DNA of 36,657 nt from Phytomonas francai (lineage: Eukaryota; Euglenozoa; Kinetoplastea; Trypanosomatida; Trypanosomatidae), in assembly GCA_001766655.1 (NCBI GenBank), contig MJCC01000011.1, forward strand, positions 352,107 through 388,763, written 5' to 3'. Each line of letters opens with the position of its first letter. Positions within the stretch are counted from its first letter, which is position 1. The position numbers and the translations under genes were made by a program. The notes beneath the pieces were generated by a model. That model was not told the origin of the DNA, searched no databases, and saw only the letters and a program-made list of their open reading frames with translations. Below are positions 8,653-17,564 of this stretch, piece after piece.

Positions 8653-11600
8653 ATGTTTCGTTTAATCTCATCTCGATTAGGGCGAGGAGGTCGCAGACTT
8701 CGATCTACAAAGGGGGTCGCCGTGGCGAGTTTTGCAGCCAAATCAGGGCTCGGCAAGCGTCCGAACTTGATCCAGCAAGCTTCCCCTTCTGCTACTGTTG
8801 CACCTGGAAAAATAGCGGGTAGTAATTCCGAGCATTATGTAGGCAAGACGACAACACGCTCCCTCGCTTTTACTCAGATGAAGGCTGGTGCTCAGGAGGC
8901 CTCTGGAAAGGGACCACGGTCTCGGCTCCAACCGTTGGGTGATATATTCAACACGGTAGTTCCACTGTGTAATGTTCTTGACTTGCACACACTTGCCAGA
9001 GATATGAATCGTGAAACTGCACTCAAACCCTCGGAAATAGTGGCTAATTTATTGTTGCTAGACCTCTCATCTATCACGGATGACTCGTCAGAGAAGCACA
9101 AATTGAAGGATCAGGTGATCGATCTAATTCAACAAGCCATACACAAATTCATAGATACTACCTTTCAAAAGGATTTGGATGAAATTCGCGTCATACGGTA
9201 CCCATTCTTAGTGGTTGTCATGACAAACCTCACTGTGGAGGACGCGCTTGCAGAGAAGCTCAATCTATGCAACGCAGTAGCGTCCCGTTTAGGCGCCAGT
9301 GTAAATTTCCAATCAGAGGGGAAACCACATCTAAAGGACGTTTTCGATTCTCTCAAAAGGATGCTCTCATCTCCGGCGGTGTGGGTGATGGAACGGGAGC
9401 TATCGACGGTAGTAAAGACGGGCCGTTTTCAGATGATATCCTTGACAGGGGGTGCTCTTTCACCTGGCATTGTGGTAAAAAGGGCTCAGACACGCATTTC
9501 CCAGGGTACACAAAGGAACGTGAGTGATTCTGCTACGGCACTGCAGTCCGATACGGAGGTCGCGCGCACTCCTATTGAGGGCGAGGTGGGCAAAATGAGT
9601 GCACGGGGGAATCCCGCGACCCTATGGAATGACACGGTTTCAAATTCACCACCATTACTCGATTTAAATGCCGCTTCCCCTGCAGCCATTGCTGCTAAAA
9701 TTGCTTCCAGTACTAGGACTAATATGAGTGGGGGATTCCATGATAACGAGCACGAGAAGGTGGTATGGCAAAGTCCCAAAGACAGGCCAGTGGATTTAAA
9801 CATCTTGTATACCTTTCTCGATCAAAAGGCTCATACAAACTTGCTAAAGGCGATTTCCTCCTGGCCACTGGAACCGCATCAGGGGCCGTTTACCAGCGAT
9901 CATCCGCTTTCTGACCCCGCACAGGTGGAGGTTCGCGTTGTGGTTTACAGTCTCGGGGTGTCGAGCGGCGTGTATGGGGCGTGGTTAAACGCCATTGCGG
10001 CGGTAAACCGTTATTGTCAAGAAGAGCTGAAGGCTCCGGAAGGTGTGCAGGAGATGATGGCTTCCACAGAAGCTCACGCGAGGTCGTTGCTGGAACCCAG
10101 GGCGTTGGTTGCTGCTATCGGAGCAGCAGCCGCAAAAACTAAGAAGAATACCTTCCCTAAGAGTAAAAAAGGGGCCGATGGTCAGGTTAAACCTACAAAG
10201 TCAGGAAAGAACCACAAAGGGGAAGCGATAGATCGTGCTGCATCGCAGGCCCCGCTCATCTGTGGCGGTGTTGTTTTATTGATTCACACCAGCCACCTCG
10301 TCGGGGATGATGTTCAGCTTCTTCGGCAGCAAATAGAGGACCTCTACGAGGCTCTGCCTGACAACGTGAAGCAGTTTCTCCTGGGTGTGTATGTCATCGC
10401 GCAGGCGCAAATCAGCTTACCCAGCCTCGTCTACCTTCTCCGCCGCACGGCACTTCCCCCAGTGGCTTCTTTACCCCGCGGGGCCTCGCCTTCTGGTGGT
10501 GGTTCGTCGTCGTCGTCGTCCTCGACACCCCTTACCGAATCCATGGCGGCGCCGGAGGGGGAGGGCACCTTTCGCGATGCCTATCGCGAGCTCGCCGTCT
10601 CGGGTCCTGCGCCGCATTCGCAATTATTGGCCTCCTCTTCCTCCTCCTCGGCGGGGGCTTCTTTGGAGGCCTGCGTGGAGCACTCCGTCCGGATCGCCGC
10701 CGTCGTGGAGTCGATCGTGGAGCGGCGCGAGGCGCAGCTTCGTCGAAGCGCCAGCGAGTCCCTCGGCAGCCTCTACCGCCAGGCCCAGGCCGGGCACGAC
10801 GAGGCCGCGCGTGCGGCGCAGATGGTCGAGCTCAAGACGATGATCACGGAGGCCGTCGAGGAGGTCTCCGCGCGGCATGAGCAGGCCACCTCGCACCTCG
10901 TCAAGTCGCTCTCCGCGATGGTCGGGCAGTGGTCTCCGGAGAGGCTCTTCGACGCCGTCGAGGCGCTCCTCAAGGACCGGGTGAGCCCGCTCCGCGAGGA
11001 TCTTCAGCTGCTCATCGAGTCCTCGGAGACCCTCGGGGAGAAGCTCGCGCGTATTGATACCAATTTGCCAGCCATTAAGAAGGATATCCTCGAGGTTCGC
11101 GCGCACATTGAAAGCGAGATTAGCAACCCCAGCCGTGGCCTCCCTCCTCCCGAGGGTTCCTCGTCTTCACCGAGTGCACCTCAGCAGGTCGAGCAAGTCG
11201 TGCAGGAGCTCGCTCACGTCCTACAGGACCTCCGAAGTATGGTCACCCAACAGGAGATTTCGGCGTCGGAGGCGGGCGAGGGCGGCCCCCATTCACGGCA
11301 AAAATCAGCGCCCCGCATCAGGAAGATTCAAAAAACACTCGACAAAATCTACGATCAAATGCAAGCGCGCGGTACGGAGAATGGAGAAAACCCGAACGAA
11401 CCCGGCGCCCTAATGGCCGATAACGCGCTCGCCGACGCGGTTGAGCAGCTCCGTCAGCTCAACCTCCCACTTCTGTTGGAGCGATTTGAGGAGGCTTTAA
11501 GTCGCGTGCCCGCGGCCCCGGCGCCCCCGGCGCGGGATTCGGATCCGGCAAAGGTTGAGGCCTCCGGCGGGGTCAAACCCGACGGCCGGGATCCCCCGTC

Positions 11601-12009
11601 GTCTTTGGAGGTCGCCGAGGAGGTTTTTCGGCGCCTGCGGGACTACCAAATCGCGTGCGAGGCCGAGCGCTCCGCGCGGCGGCGCCGCGTGCTCGCGTGG
11701 ATGCGGCGGGAGGCGCGCCGAGAAGAACTCCAACGCCGGCCGCCCGAAGAGGGATGCCAGGCCAACGCGAAGGAAAATACGGGAAAAGGAGGGCAGGACG
11801 ATCATTCACCCGGGGGTGGGGCGTGGTCGAGCCGCCTCGGGGATCCGCGTTTGGTCCACGCCGCACTGCGGTTGCTGCTTCTGGAGCCAAGCATAATTTC
11901 CGTATCGCCCGCCTTTTCGGGATTCACGCGAAGGAAAACGAAGCAAGTTGATGAAAACGAGGCAGCGGGTGCACTGTCTGAGGTGCCAAATGAAGAAATG
12001 TCTTTATAA
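8653..12009 (+). CDS. Unrecognised 1118-residue protein, probable mitochondrial targeting, coiled-coil C-terminal half
   Basis: I start at the ATG at 8653; the same frame extends back to a TTG at 8635, but no in-frame ATG lies earlier. The N terminus (MFRLISSRLGRGGRRLRSTK) is rich in Arg, Ser and hydrophobics with no acidic residue for 20 positions, as in mitochondrial presequences. Residues about 90-260 hold regular helices (LKPSEIVANLLLLDLSSI; IRVIRYPFLVVVMTNLTVED). A second ordered stretch runs about 370-480 (LYTFLDQKAHTNLLKAISSW). Poly-Ser tracts coded by TCG/TCC lie near 616-625 and 658-667. Residues about 660-830 are strongly heptad-like, and more helix follows to about 1020. The tail ends with a mildly hydrophobic patch (LVHAALRLLLLEP). 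The 3' half is GC-rich. No enzyme motif is seen. A structural mitochondrial role, for example in kinetoplast or membrane attachment, is one testable idea, not a conclusion. Confidence 0.8.
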   Translation: MFRLISSRLGRGGRRLRSTKGVAVASFAAKSGLGKRPNLIQQASPSATVAPGKIAGSNSEHYVGKTTTRSLAFTQMKAGAQEASGKGPRSRLQPLGDIFNTVVPLCNVLDLHTLARDMNRETALKPSEIVANLLLLDLSSITDDSSEKHKLKDQVIDLIQQAIHKFIDTTFQKDLDEIRVIRYPFLVVVMTNLTVEDALAEKLNLCNAVASRLGASVNFQSEGKPHLKDVFDSLKRMLSSPAVWVMERELSTVVKTGRFQMISLTGGALSPGIVVKRAQTRISQGTQRNVSDSATALQSDTEVARTPIEGEVGKMSARGNPATLWNDTVSNSPPLLDLNAASPAAIAAKIASSTRTNMSGGFHDNEHEKVVWQSPKDRPVDLNILYTFLDQKAHTNLLKAISSWPLEPHQGPFTSDHPLSDPAQVEVRVVVYSLGVSSGVYGAWLNAIAAVNRYCQEELKAPEGVQEMMASTEAHARSLLEPRALVAAIGAAAAKTKKNTFPKSKKGADGQVKPTKSGKNHKGEAIDRAASQAPLICGGVVLLIHTSHLVGDDVQLLRQQIEDLYEALPDNVKQFLLGVYVIAQAQISLPSLVYLLRRTALPPVASLPRGASPSGGGSSSSSSSTPLTESMAAPEGEGTFRDAYRELAVSGPAPHSQLLASSSSSSAGASLEACVEHSVRIAAVVESIVERREAQLRRSASESLGSLYRQAQAGHDEAARAAQMVELKTMITEAVEEVSARHEQATSHLVKSLSAMVGQWSPERLFDAVEALLKDRVSPLREDLQLLIESSETLGEKLARIDTNLPAIKKDILEVRAHIESEISNPSRGLPPPEGSSSSPSAPQQVEQVVQELAHVLQDLRSMVTQQEISASEAGEGGPHSRQKSAPRIRKIQKTLDKIYDQMQARGTENGENPNEPGALMADNALADAVEQLRQLNLPLLLERFEEALSRVPAAPAPPARDSDPAKVEASGGVKPDGRDPPSSLEVAEEVFRRLRDYQIACEAERSARRRRVLAWMRREARREELQRRPPEEGCQANAKENTGKGGQDDHSPGGGAWSSRLGDPRLVHAALRLLLLEPSIISVSPAFSGFTRRKTKQVDENEAAGALSEVPNEEMSL

Positions 12010-12390
12010 CGATTTTTTCCGCAATTTTTGAGGAAATAGATAAGCAATAGATATGTATCCAATTGCATCGGTAGCTATACGGTGGGGATATAGAAGATCT
12101 TTGTTTTTTCCCTTGTGTATCGTGGTTTACCTTGTTTTGTGTGTTATTTTATAATCCTGATTTTTCTCTTATCCTTTTTAGATAGAAAAGATCTGTGAAC
12201 TTTTAAAATATCTATAGAGCGTAAAGTATCATTTTCTTTACTTCGCCTTTGTGCAGGGGGAAAAAAAACAATAGAAAAATGAATGAATGAAAATTGTGCC
12301 CAGCCACACCAGGCACTTGTAAATATATATTTTTACCGTGTTACTTCTATAGGCTTTCTGTATCATTCATTATCGGTATATAGATAAGTG

Positions 12391-12410
12391 TTTTGTTCTT
12401 TTCGTTACAG
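12391..12410 (+). promoter_or_regulatory. Orphan spliced-leader acceptor
   Basis: The tract TTTTGTTCTTTTCGTTACAG is one of the best acceptor look-alikes in the window, yet no large gene follows it. The first ATG is three bases downstream of the AG (12413) and opens a 37-codon frame. The next large gene has its own acceptor 1.2 kb further on. Confidence 0.45.
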
Positions 12411-12412
12411 GT

Positions 12413-12526
12413 ATGGAATGTCGCCTGTTTAATTTTTATCTAGACATGGGTTTCCGTAATATCTGTTCGGGAGGAAAAATCAGCTTAGCAAGAATCGAAG
12501 TAGTAACAACAACGACAAATCTGTAG
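12413..12526 (+). CDS. Possible 37-residue small ORF after the orphan acceptor
   Basis: The frame starts at the first ATG after the AG at 12410 and ends at TAG (12524-12526). The peptide has one near-hydrophobic N-terminal stretch (MECRLFNFYLDMGF), no known motif and a Thr-rich tail. Only its placement right after a strong acceptor argues for it; the length is well within chance. It may simply be the start of a non-coding trans-spliced transcript. Confidence 0.15.
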   Translation: MECRLFNFYLDMGFRNICSGGKISLARIEVVTTTTNL

Positions 12527-12591
12527 GAGAGGAAGGTGATGCGTTCTAATAAGATTAAAGCGAAAACAAAACCTATTGTTGTTTGCTATGC

Positions 12592-12593
<2 letters not shown>

Positions 12594-12626
<33 letters not shown>
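12594..12626. repeat. (TA)n microsatellite
   Basis: This is an uninterrupted alternating A/T tract of 33 bases in intergenic DNA. Confidence 0.95.
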
Positions 12627-12627
<1 letters not shown>

Positions 12628-12799
12628 TATTTGATTGCACAGGTGGTGGAGTGATCCTATGAGCATCTTCCTCCGTTCTCTCTCCCAAGAAAGATACCAA
12701 GTCATGCAACACACAAAGACGCACAAGAAAGAGTTCGATGCGGCGCTAGCGAATGCCTGTGATCTACTGTTTTGTGTGTGAGTTATTGGAAACCCCTTT

Positions 12800-13075
12800 A
12801 GCGGGNCGTGGGCGGGCAAAGATGCAGGACTTTTTTCGCGTCCTCTCCGAGGACGGCTGACTCGCCGACGGTGGGCGCGCGCAGTGATATCCGGCGTCGT
12901 GATTTTTGTCGGAGTTCGCCGAGGAGTCCATCGCGCAAAACGTCGTCGAGCGCGGCGATGGCTGCCCCTGGCGTGGGGCTCCTGCCCCGGGCACGACTCG
13001 TGAGCGGAGAGGACGGGAATTGTCTTTCTGGAGTTGAGAACCAACCGACAGGATGGCTATCCTGTTGAGGGGGTG
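12800..13075 (-). pseudogene. GC-rich island, possible gene remnant on the minus strand
   Basis: An abrupt GC-rich block sits in AT-rich intergenic DNA. Read on the minus strand, the frame spanning 12798-13097 is open throughout and includes a plausible helical segment (AIAALDDVLRDGLLGELRQK). Plus-strand frames are shorter or broken. A minus-strand gene would oppose every neighbour. No splice acceptor is obvious on that strand, and one base is undetermined (12806). I do not recognise the protein. It could be a fragment of a duplicated gene or merely a GC-rich non-coding island. Confidence 0.2.
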
Positions 13076-13195
13076 GGGTGGGGGGTTGACCTAGCAACTT
13101 TTAAAATCGTTCATTCAAGGTTGAAAGATGGCGTAGCTAAAACAGCATTTTCGTTCTGAAGTTATTTATCCATGACGATGCCTTTCACGGAGACC

Positions 13196-13196
<1 letters not shown>

Positions 13197-13228
<32 letters not shown>
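13197..13228. repeat. (TTA)n microsatellite
   Basis: About ten perfect copies of the trinucleotide TTA/TAT lie in intergenic DNA upstream of the 1124-residue ORF. Confidence 0.95.
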
Positions 13229-13597
13229 GGTATTAGTCTTTTTTGTTTTGGAATCATTCAAGAGGGGAGGAGGTGGATGACATCTTAACTCTAAAACGTA
13301 ACAACCAAGTATTTTGATGGTAAAGGTCTCGTACTTTTTGTTTCCTTCCTTGTTTGTGTCGCATGTAAGCAAGGGTGGGGCCATGGGTAATTATTATTTT
13401 GACCTAATCTCAGACAAGATTGTATTCTGCCGATGCTTTATTAGTTGAACTAGACGCACTTTAGTGAGTAAAATAAGCACATGCCATATAGAGGTACGAT
13501 ACATAGAAGCGAAAGAATGTGATTATGCTACTAAAAAATCGGAAAGCAAAGCCAAATAGTACTGCCTTTAACGACATGAGGAAATGGTGCAAGATTC

Positions 13598-13617
13598 GTC
13601 TTTTCCTTTTATACAAG
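13598..13617 (+). promoter_or_regulatory. Candidate spliced-leader acceptor for the 1124-residue ORF
   Basis: The tract TCTTTTCCTTTTATACAAG ends with AG at 13616-13617. No ATG lies between it and the start codon at 13663, giving a 45-base 5' UTR. Confidence 0.6.
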
Positions 13618-13662
13618 GGATTCTAAGAAATACATATATTTTTACTAAACTTTAAAGAGGAA

Positions 13663-16600
13663 ATGTCGATACCTTTACCATTACATCGAAATAATCAGAT
13701 GCATATCTGTGATGAAAATTATGAGGATGATTTCGAGTCTGGGGATGACTTCAACACCTCGGTTTCAATATCCAATGAAGACCGTGAAAAGAGTAGTGTT
13801 GGGCATGCGTATGGGAATATCAAGAAAGAAGATCACGCTACCAACGTAGGGGTGAGCAGTACTCTTTCAGAAAGCAGCACAATTTCTTCCGTTGGAAATC
13901 GCAGTAGATCACGGTGCCGTGAATCATCCTTGGCTGAGGGGGGGCTCATAAGGGCCCCAATGACCTCTTCCGGAAACGCCGGCATGGGAAAAGGCTCGTT
14001 GTATTGCACTCTGTCCGACTTCTCGACCACATCTTCTGATCTGAGGACGGAGACTGAAAAGCCTGTGAAGTTTTCCGTGGTAGAAAACTCCAAACACCCT
14101 TATCAAAGCCCCGAGGATGAGGAGAGGGCAAGTGAGAGTGATAGAGACGCGGGGCTTCGCACAGTTGATAACAAAGGTGCGGCAATCTCGAGCACCTCTG
14201 GAGCCCGCGCAAACAACCTGACGAATGGGTTGGGAGCTAATAATAAACACTATAGTGCAACCAGGGTAATGAACCATGCGGGACTTGCAGATAACGCCAA
14301 AAGCAACAACTCTCCCGATGCTAGCGGCGCGAGCTCAAGTTTAGCAGCTCAAATAGGCAGGCCTTCGGCGAATCCTGAAATCGCCTCGTCTAATCACAAA
14401 ACTGAGTCTCTTAATGGGGTGATGCATCGATCGAATGTTATGACTGTTTGGATGCTAAATGAGGAGCCAGAGCACTCATCGTTTCAATTGCAGAATCTCA
14501 ATGGTAGTGTAAACGAATTGAGCACCCATGAAGGGAGAGACCCTATCCCGGAAGGAGCGGTGGAGGATTCCATAAGCGTAAGTGGGTGCTCCTCGAGTGA
14601 AAATGTATTGCAAAAAAAGAAGCCCACTAATGAAGAAGAACACCAATCCGGGGCCGATCTCGAAGAAACCCCTTCTTTTTCTTCGTCTCTTTCTTCGTTT
14701 CGTGTGATGGGCTTACCTAAAGCGCAATCGTCAGAGCAGGGCGCAGTGAAGGGCATTATTAGCACTACCTCGCATTGTGTATCCTCCGCACAACAAGGAA
14801 ATCCGAATGAGAACCACAGCCGTCTTGAAGGCTCCCTAGCATCCTCACATCATTTGAGCGTTACGATTGTTTCGCCAAATTCTAAACAAATTAGTTTTCG
14901 TGAAGGCGCTTCTATTAAAAGAACTGGTATTGATCTTGATGCGAGCTCTGTGACTGCCTCTCCTGTTATTACAAATAAGGGCTTAGTTATGGGCTCCGAG
15001 GAACCTGTTCAACTAGATAGCGATACTGATTCCCCCTCCCCTCCTGCTCCCACGGAAAAGAAGAAAATCCCCGACCCCCATGCTTCTGCCAACGTTACAG
15101 ATACGCCTTCTAAACTCTCTTCCCCATCGGGGTGTACGATTTGGAAGACAAGTACGTTGCCTTTTGAACAAAAGCTTCAAAAAACCCCGCAAAAGATCCC
15201 AGCATCGTCGCCACCTTCATTGGAATCCGATGCGGTAGGAAAATTTCAACGCCAAGTTATAGACCTCGACGACCGGCATCGAGATTCGTCGGTTGAATTG
15301 GCGAATCCGCACGTTTTGGAGGGTACGTTGATGCAGCAGCTTCGCTCGCTAAAGGATCAGATCGCGCTTTTGAATAGGCAAATCGAGACAAAAGAGAGGG
15401 AGATCGCGAATGTTAGTCGAGCGCGCTCCGCCGAAATTGCTCCTGGTAGAGGAAGGGTTGACAGGAATAATATGCGTAACCCGCCTTCGCTCTTCTCAAA
15501 AGGGGGGGTGCGCGGTGGAAAGCGCATGGTTAAAAATAACAGGAAAGCTGTACCGCCGAATGAGCGACTAGAAAAACTTCGCTTGATCAACAAGGATCTT
15601 GAGGAGAAGCTTAAACAATACGAGAATGAAATCACCATAGAGAACCTCATCGACGAGATGAATAGGCGACTTGAAGGAGCTAAAGAAAGGCTCAAAGAGG
15701 CACAAATAGTTAAACGGGGGTTGGAGAGCTGCGATAAGCGAGTGGAGCATATGATTCAAGCGCTTCATTGCCGCCGGCCGTCGTCTGAGGAAATCAAAAG
15801 CCGTCAAGTGAATGAAAACATGTATAGCCATGTCAACCTTGACAGAAAGATCGAGCAGCTAAAAGAGAGTATCCGGCTTCGCGAGGCCTCCCGAGAGGTG
15901 GTACTCGCGAAGTGCCAGGAGCTCGAGGAGACTTTACGGCGGAAAAACTATGCGAGCGGGGTCTCTCGCGGGGATTTAGAGCAGCTTAAGGCCACGTTTG
16001 AGTCCAATAAGCGGAAGATTGACCAGTTGCGCGCCGCGATCGCGATTTATCGCCACGCCGTGAGCGCCGAACGTCAGGGCTCGTCCTCGCGGCGGGGGAC
16101 GAGGGCGACGTCGGTGTCAAGTCGTCGGAGCCTGCAGGGCCGGGAGGCGGCCGAGGACCGCAGGCTGAGCATCCACCACGACGCCGCCCGCCAGCGCCGC
16201 CAGGAGCTCGAGGAGGAGCTGCGCGCGCTCGCCGCCCGCCTTGCGCAGCGCCGCCAGCAGATCGAGACGAACCTGAGCTACGACCCGCGGGCCCGTCACG
16301 GGAGCCGGGAGGGGAACCCCGGCCTTTCGGTCCTCCCTCCCGCCTGCGCCCCGACCCCGACCTCGCCGCGGCGGGCGCTGTCGAATTTGCATTCGGCCCG
16401 CTCCGGCCTCCGCGGGCGGGCCTTCGATTCCCGGCCAGCCCCGGCGCGGCCCCGCGGCCCCCCCACCCCCGACGGGGGGTCGCCGCCGCCGCCGCCGTTT
16501 GACGCCGGCGCCACGATGGCGCGGCGGGACGGGGCTGCGACGGCCCCGAGAACGCCATCCCCCCCCTCAGACGTGAAAGCGGACGACGACGACAAGGACG

Positions 16601-17037
16601 AGGAGGGCGACAAGGAGGAGGAGGACGACAAGGAGGACTCTGGGAGGGGGGGACTTTGGGATGTGACGCGCGGGGGCGGGAGCCGGCACACGCGCCCGCG
16701 CGCGTCGGCCACGCCGGAGGCCCCCCTGCCGCTTCGTCGGCGGCCACAACACGAGGGACAAGGGCAACCGCAAGAGGGGGGCGCCCACGGAAAGGCCTCC
16801 ACGCCGCCTCTGCGAGAGGGAGGGGGAGAAGGGGATACGAATTATATAAAAAAGAGCGACGAGCACGCGAAATTGAATGTAGTTCACAATGATATTGTCG
16901 CGCAGGATAGACCGAATAGCAACAGCGATCGTAGTAGGGAAGAGGAAGTAGATGATGATGTGGAGTGCGAAATGAACTCGGAGGAGGTTACGGAAAGTTC
17001 AGGAAGATCAACCCCGTTATGGCTGCGTGAATCCTAG
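13663..17037 (+). CDS. Unrecognised 1124-residue disordered and coiled-coil protein
   Basis: I do not recognise a family. The ATG is the first after the acceptor at 13617. Near the N terminus an acidic-aromatic motif (YEDDFESGDDF, about residues 20-30) resembles short acidic motifs seen in cytoskeletal and ciliary coiled-coil proteins, which is only suggestive. Residues about 30-540 are Ser/Asn/Glu-rich and probably unstructured. Coiled coil is evident at about 555-586 (LRSLKDQIALLNRQIETKER) and about 632-872 (LINKDLEEKLKQYENEITIE; KIEQLKESIRLREASREVVL). Residues about 880-970 are Pro/Arg-rich, followed by an acidic run of Asp/Glu/Lys (about 973-993) and a charged tail. The Pro/Arg-rich part lies in a GC-rich island (about 16040-16830) where a long antisense frame is also open. 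A structural cytoskeletal or flagellar role is plausible but unproven. Confidence 0.8.
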   Translation: MSIPLPLHRNNQMHICDENYEDDFESGDDFNTSVSISNEDREKSSVGHAYGNIKKEDHATNVGVSSTLSESSTISSVGNRSRSRCRESSLAEGGLIRAPMTSSGNAGMGKGSLYCTLSDFSTTSSDLRTETEKPVKFSVVENSKHPYQSPEDEERASESDRDAGLRTVDNKGAAISSTSGARANNLTNGLGANNKHYSATRVMNHAGLADNAKSNNSPDASGASSSLAAQIGRPSANPEIASSNHKTESLNGVMHRSNVMTVWMLNEEPEHSSFQLQNLNGSVNELSTHEGRDPIPEGAVEDSISVSGCSSSENVLQKKKPTNEEEHQSGADLEETPSFSSSLSSFRVMGLPKAQSSEQGAVKGIISTTSHCVSSAQQGNPNENHSRLEGSLASSHHLSVTIVSPNSKQISFREGASIKRTGIDLDASSVTASPVITNKGLVMGSEEPVQLDSDTDSPSPPAPTEKKKIPDPHASANVTDTPSKLSSPSGCTIWKTSTLPFEQKLQKTPQKIPASSPPSLESDAVGKFQRQVIDLDDRHRDSSVELANPHVLEGTLMQQLRSLKDQIALLNRQIETKEREIANVSRARSAEIAPGRGRVDRNNMRNPPSLFSKGGVRGGKRMVKNNRKAVPPNERLEKLRLINKDLEEKLKQYENEITIENLIDEMNRRLEGAKERLKEAQIVKRGLESCDKRVEHMIQALHCRRPSSEEIKSRQVNENMYSHVNLDRKIEQLKESIRLREASREVVLAKCQELEETLRRKNYASGVSRGDLEQLKATFESNKRKIDQLRAAIAIYRHAVSAERQGSSSRRGTRATSVSSRRSLQGREAAEDRRLSIHHDAARQRRQELEEELRALAARLAQRRQQIETNLSYDPRARHGSREGNPGLSVLPPACAPTPTSPRRALSNLHSARSGLRGRAFDSRPAPARPRGPPTPDGGSPPPPPFDAGATMARRDGAATAPRTPSPPSDVKADDDDKDEEGDKEEEDDKEDSGRGGLWDVTRGGGSRHTRPRASATPEAPLPLRRRPQHEGQGQPQEGGAHGKASTPPLREGGGEGDTNYIKKSDEHAKLNVVHNDIVAQDRPNSNSDRSREEEVDDDVECEMNSEEVTESSGRSTPLWLRES

Positions 17038-17429
17038 AAGAAGAAGAAGGCGTGGGTGGGTGGGCGGTCGATCTTTCTTTCTTATTTCTTTCCCTCTCTT
17101 TATAAACTGAAGCGGTTTCGTTATCTGGTTGCTATTTTTAGTTTCTTCTTTAGTCCTTTTGCTTATCATTATTCACATGAGAACATCTTAAGGAGGGTAA
17201 CTTAGAACGACGTTTAGTTAGTTACCTTTAAATTCTCATTTTTGATTTACGCTTTCTGCTGTCTAGTAGTAAATTGAATGAGTCAAATCTCTTTCATTTA
17301 CTATTCATGATCTCATTATTATTATTATTATTATTATTTTTTACTTACGAAGTTCTTTGCGCGTGTTTATGAGTATTTCTAAATGTAGATTTTGATTTAT
17401 ATCAATAGTACCACGGGTTCCACTTTAGG

Positions 17430-17451
17430 GGAGAGAGAGAGAGAGAGAGAG
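17430..17451. repeat. (GA)n microsatellite
   Basis: About eleven uninterrupted GA dinucleotides lie in intergenic DNA. A further short purine repeat (GGGAGAGAGAG) lies near 17932. Confidence 0.9.
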
Positions 17452-17462
17452 TAGGCAATCTT

Positions 17463-17564
17463 TGAACCCATGTTTTTTGGGTTGCTTCTGATTTTTTCGT
17501 TATTTTTGACTCTTTTCTACTACGTTTCCTTTTTTAGATTCCTCCTTACTTGCTTCTACAACAG
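17463..17564 (+). promoter_or_regulatory. Candidate spliced-leader acceptor / polyadenylation-directing pyrimidine tract
   Basis: About 100 bases dominated by T and C contain two good acceptors, TTTTTTAG (AG 17536-17537) and TTCTACAACAG (AG 17563-17564). In kinetoplastids such a tract both directs trans-splicing of the next gene and positions poly(A) addition of the previous one. The carrier start is 690 bases further on, so use of this site would give a long 5' UTR containing upstream ATGs. Confidence 0.4.

Larger units (their letters stand above)
12010..13662. other. Longest gap: orphan splice acceptor, GC-rich island, ambiguous base, microsatellites
   Basis: This 1.65 kb gap holds a consensus-like acceptor at 12391-12410 followed at once by a small ORF, a (TA)n tract at 12594-12626, an N at 12806 inside a GC-rich island (about 12800-13075), a G-run cluster at about 13069-13085 and a (TTA)n tract at 13197-13228. 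A second acceptor at 13598-13617 serves the next gene. The length and the spare acceptor suggest either an extra short transcript or a decayed gene. Confidence 0.5.

Noticed and set aside
10385..11106. Overlapping 152-codon plus frame and 160-codon minus frame in the 1118-residue gene
   Set aside because: Both are explained by high GC content, and neither has a motif or an independent start signal. Dual coding would need conservation evidence.
12800..13075. tRNA or other small RNA gene in the GC-rich intergenic island
   Set aside because: No B-box (GGTTCGANNCC) or cloverleaf could be found on either strand.
15986..16747. Antisense 253-codon open frame
   Set aside because: It is again confined to a GC-rich island inside the 1124-residue gene. 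The translation is almost only Arg/Pro/Gly/Ala/Ser, typical of a shadow frame.
8653..17037. The two large orphan genes appearing as a duplicated pair because both open frames span 1124 codons
   Set aside because: The first frame is only that long when started at a TTG; from its ATG it is 1118. The sequences, domain order and composition are unrelated, so the equal length is coincidence.
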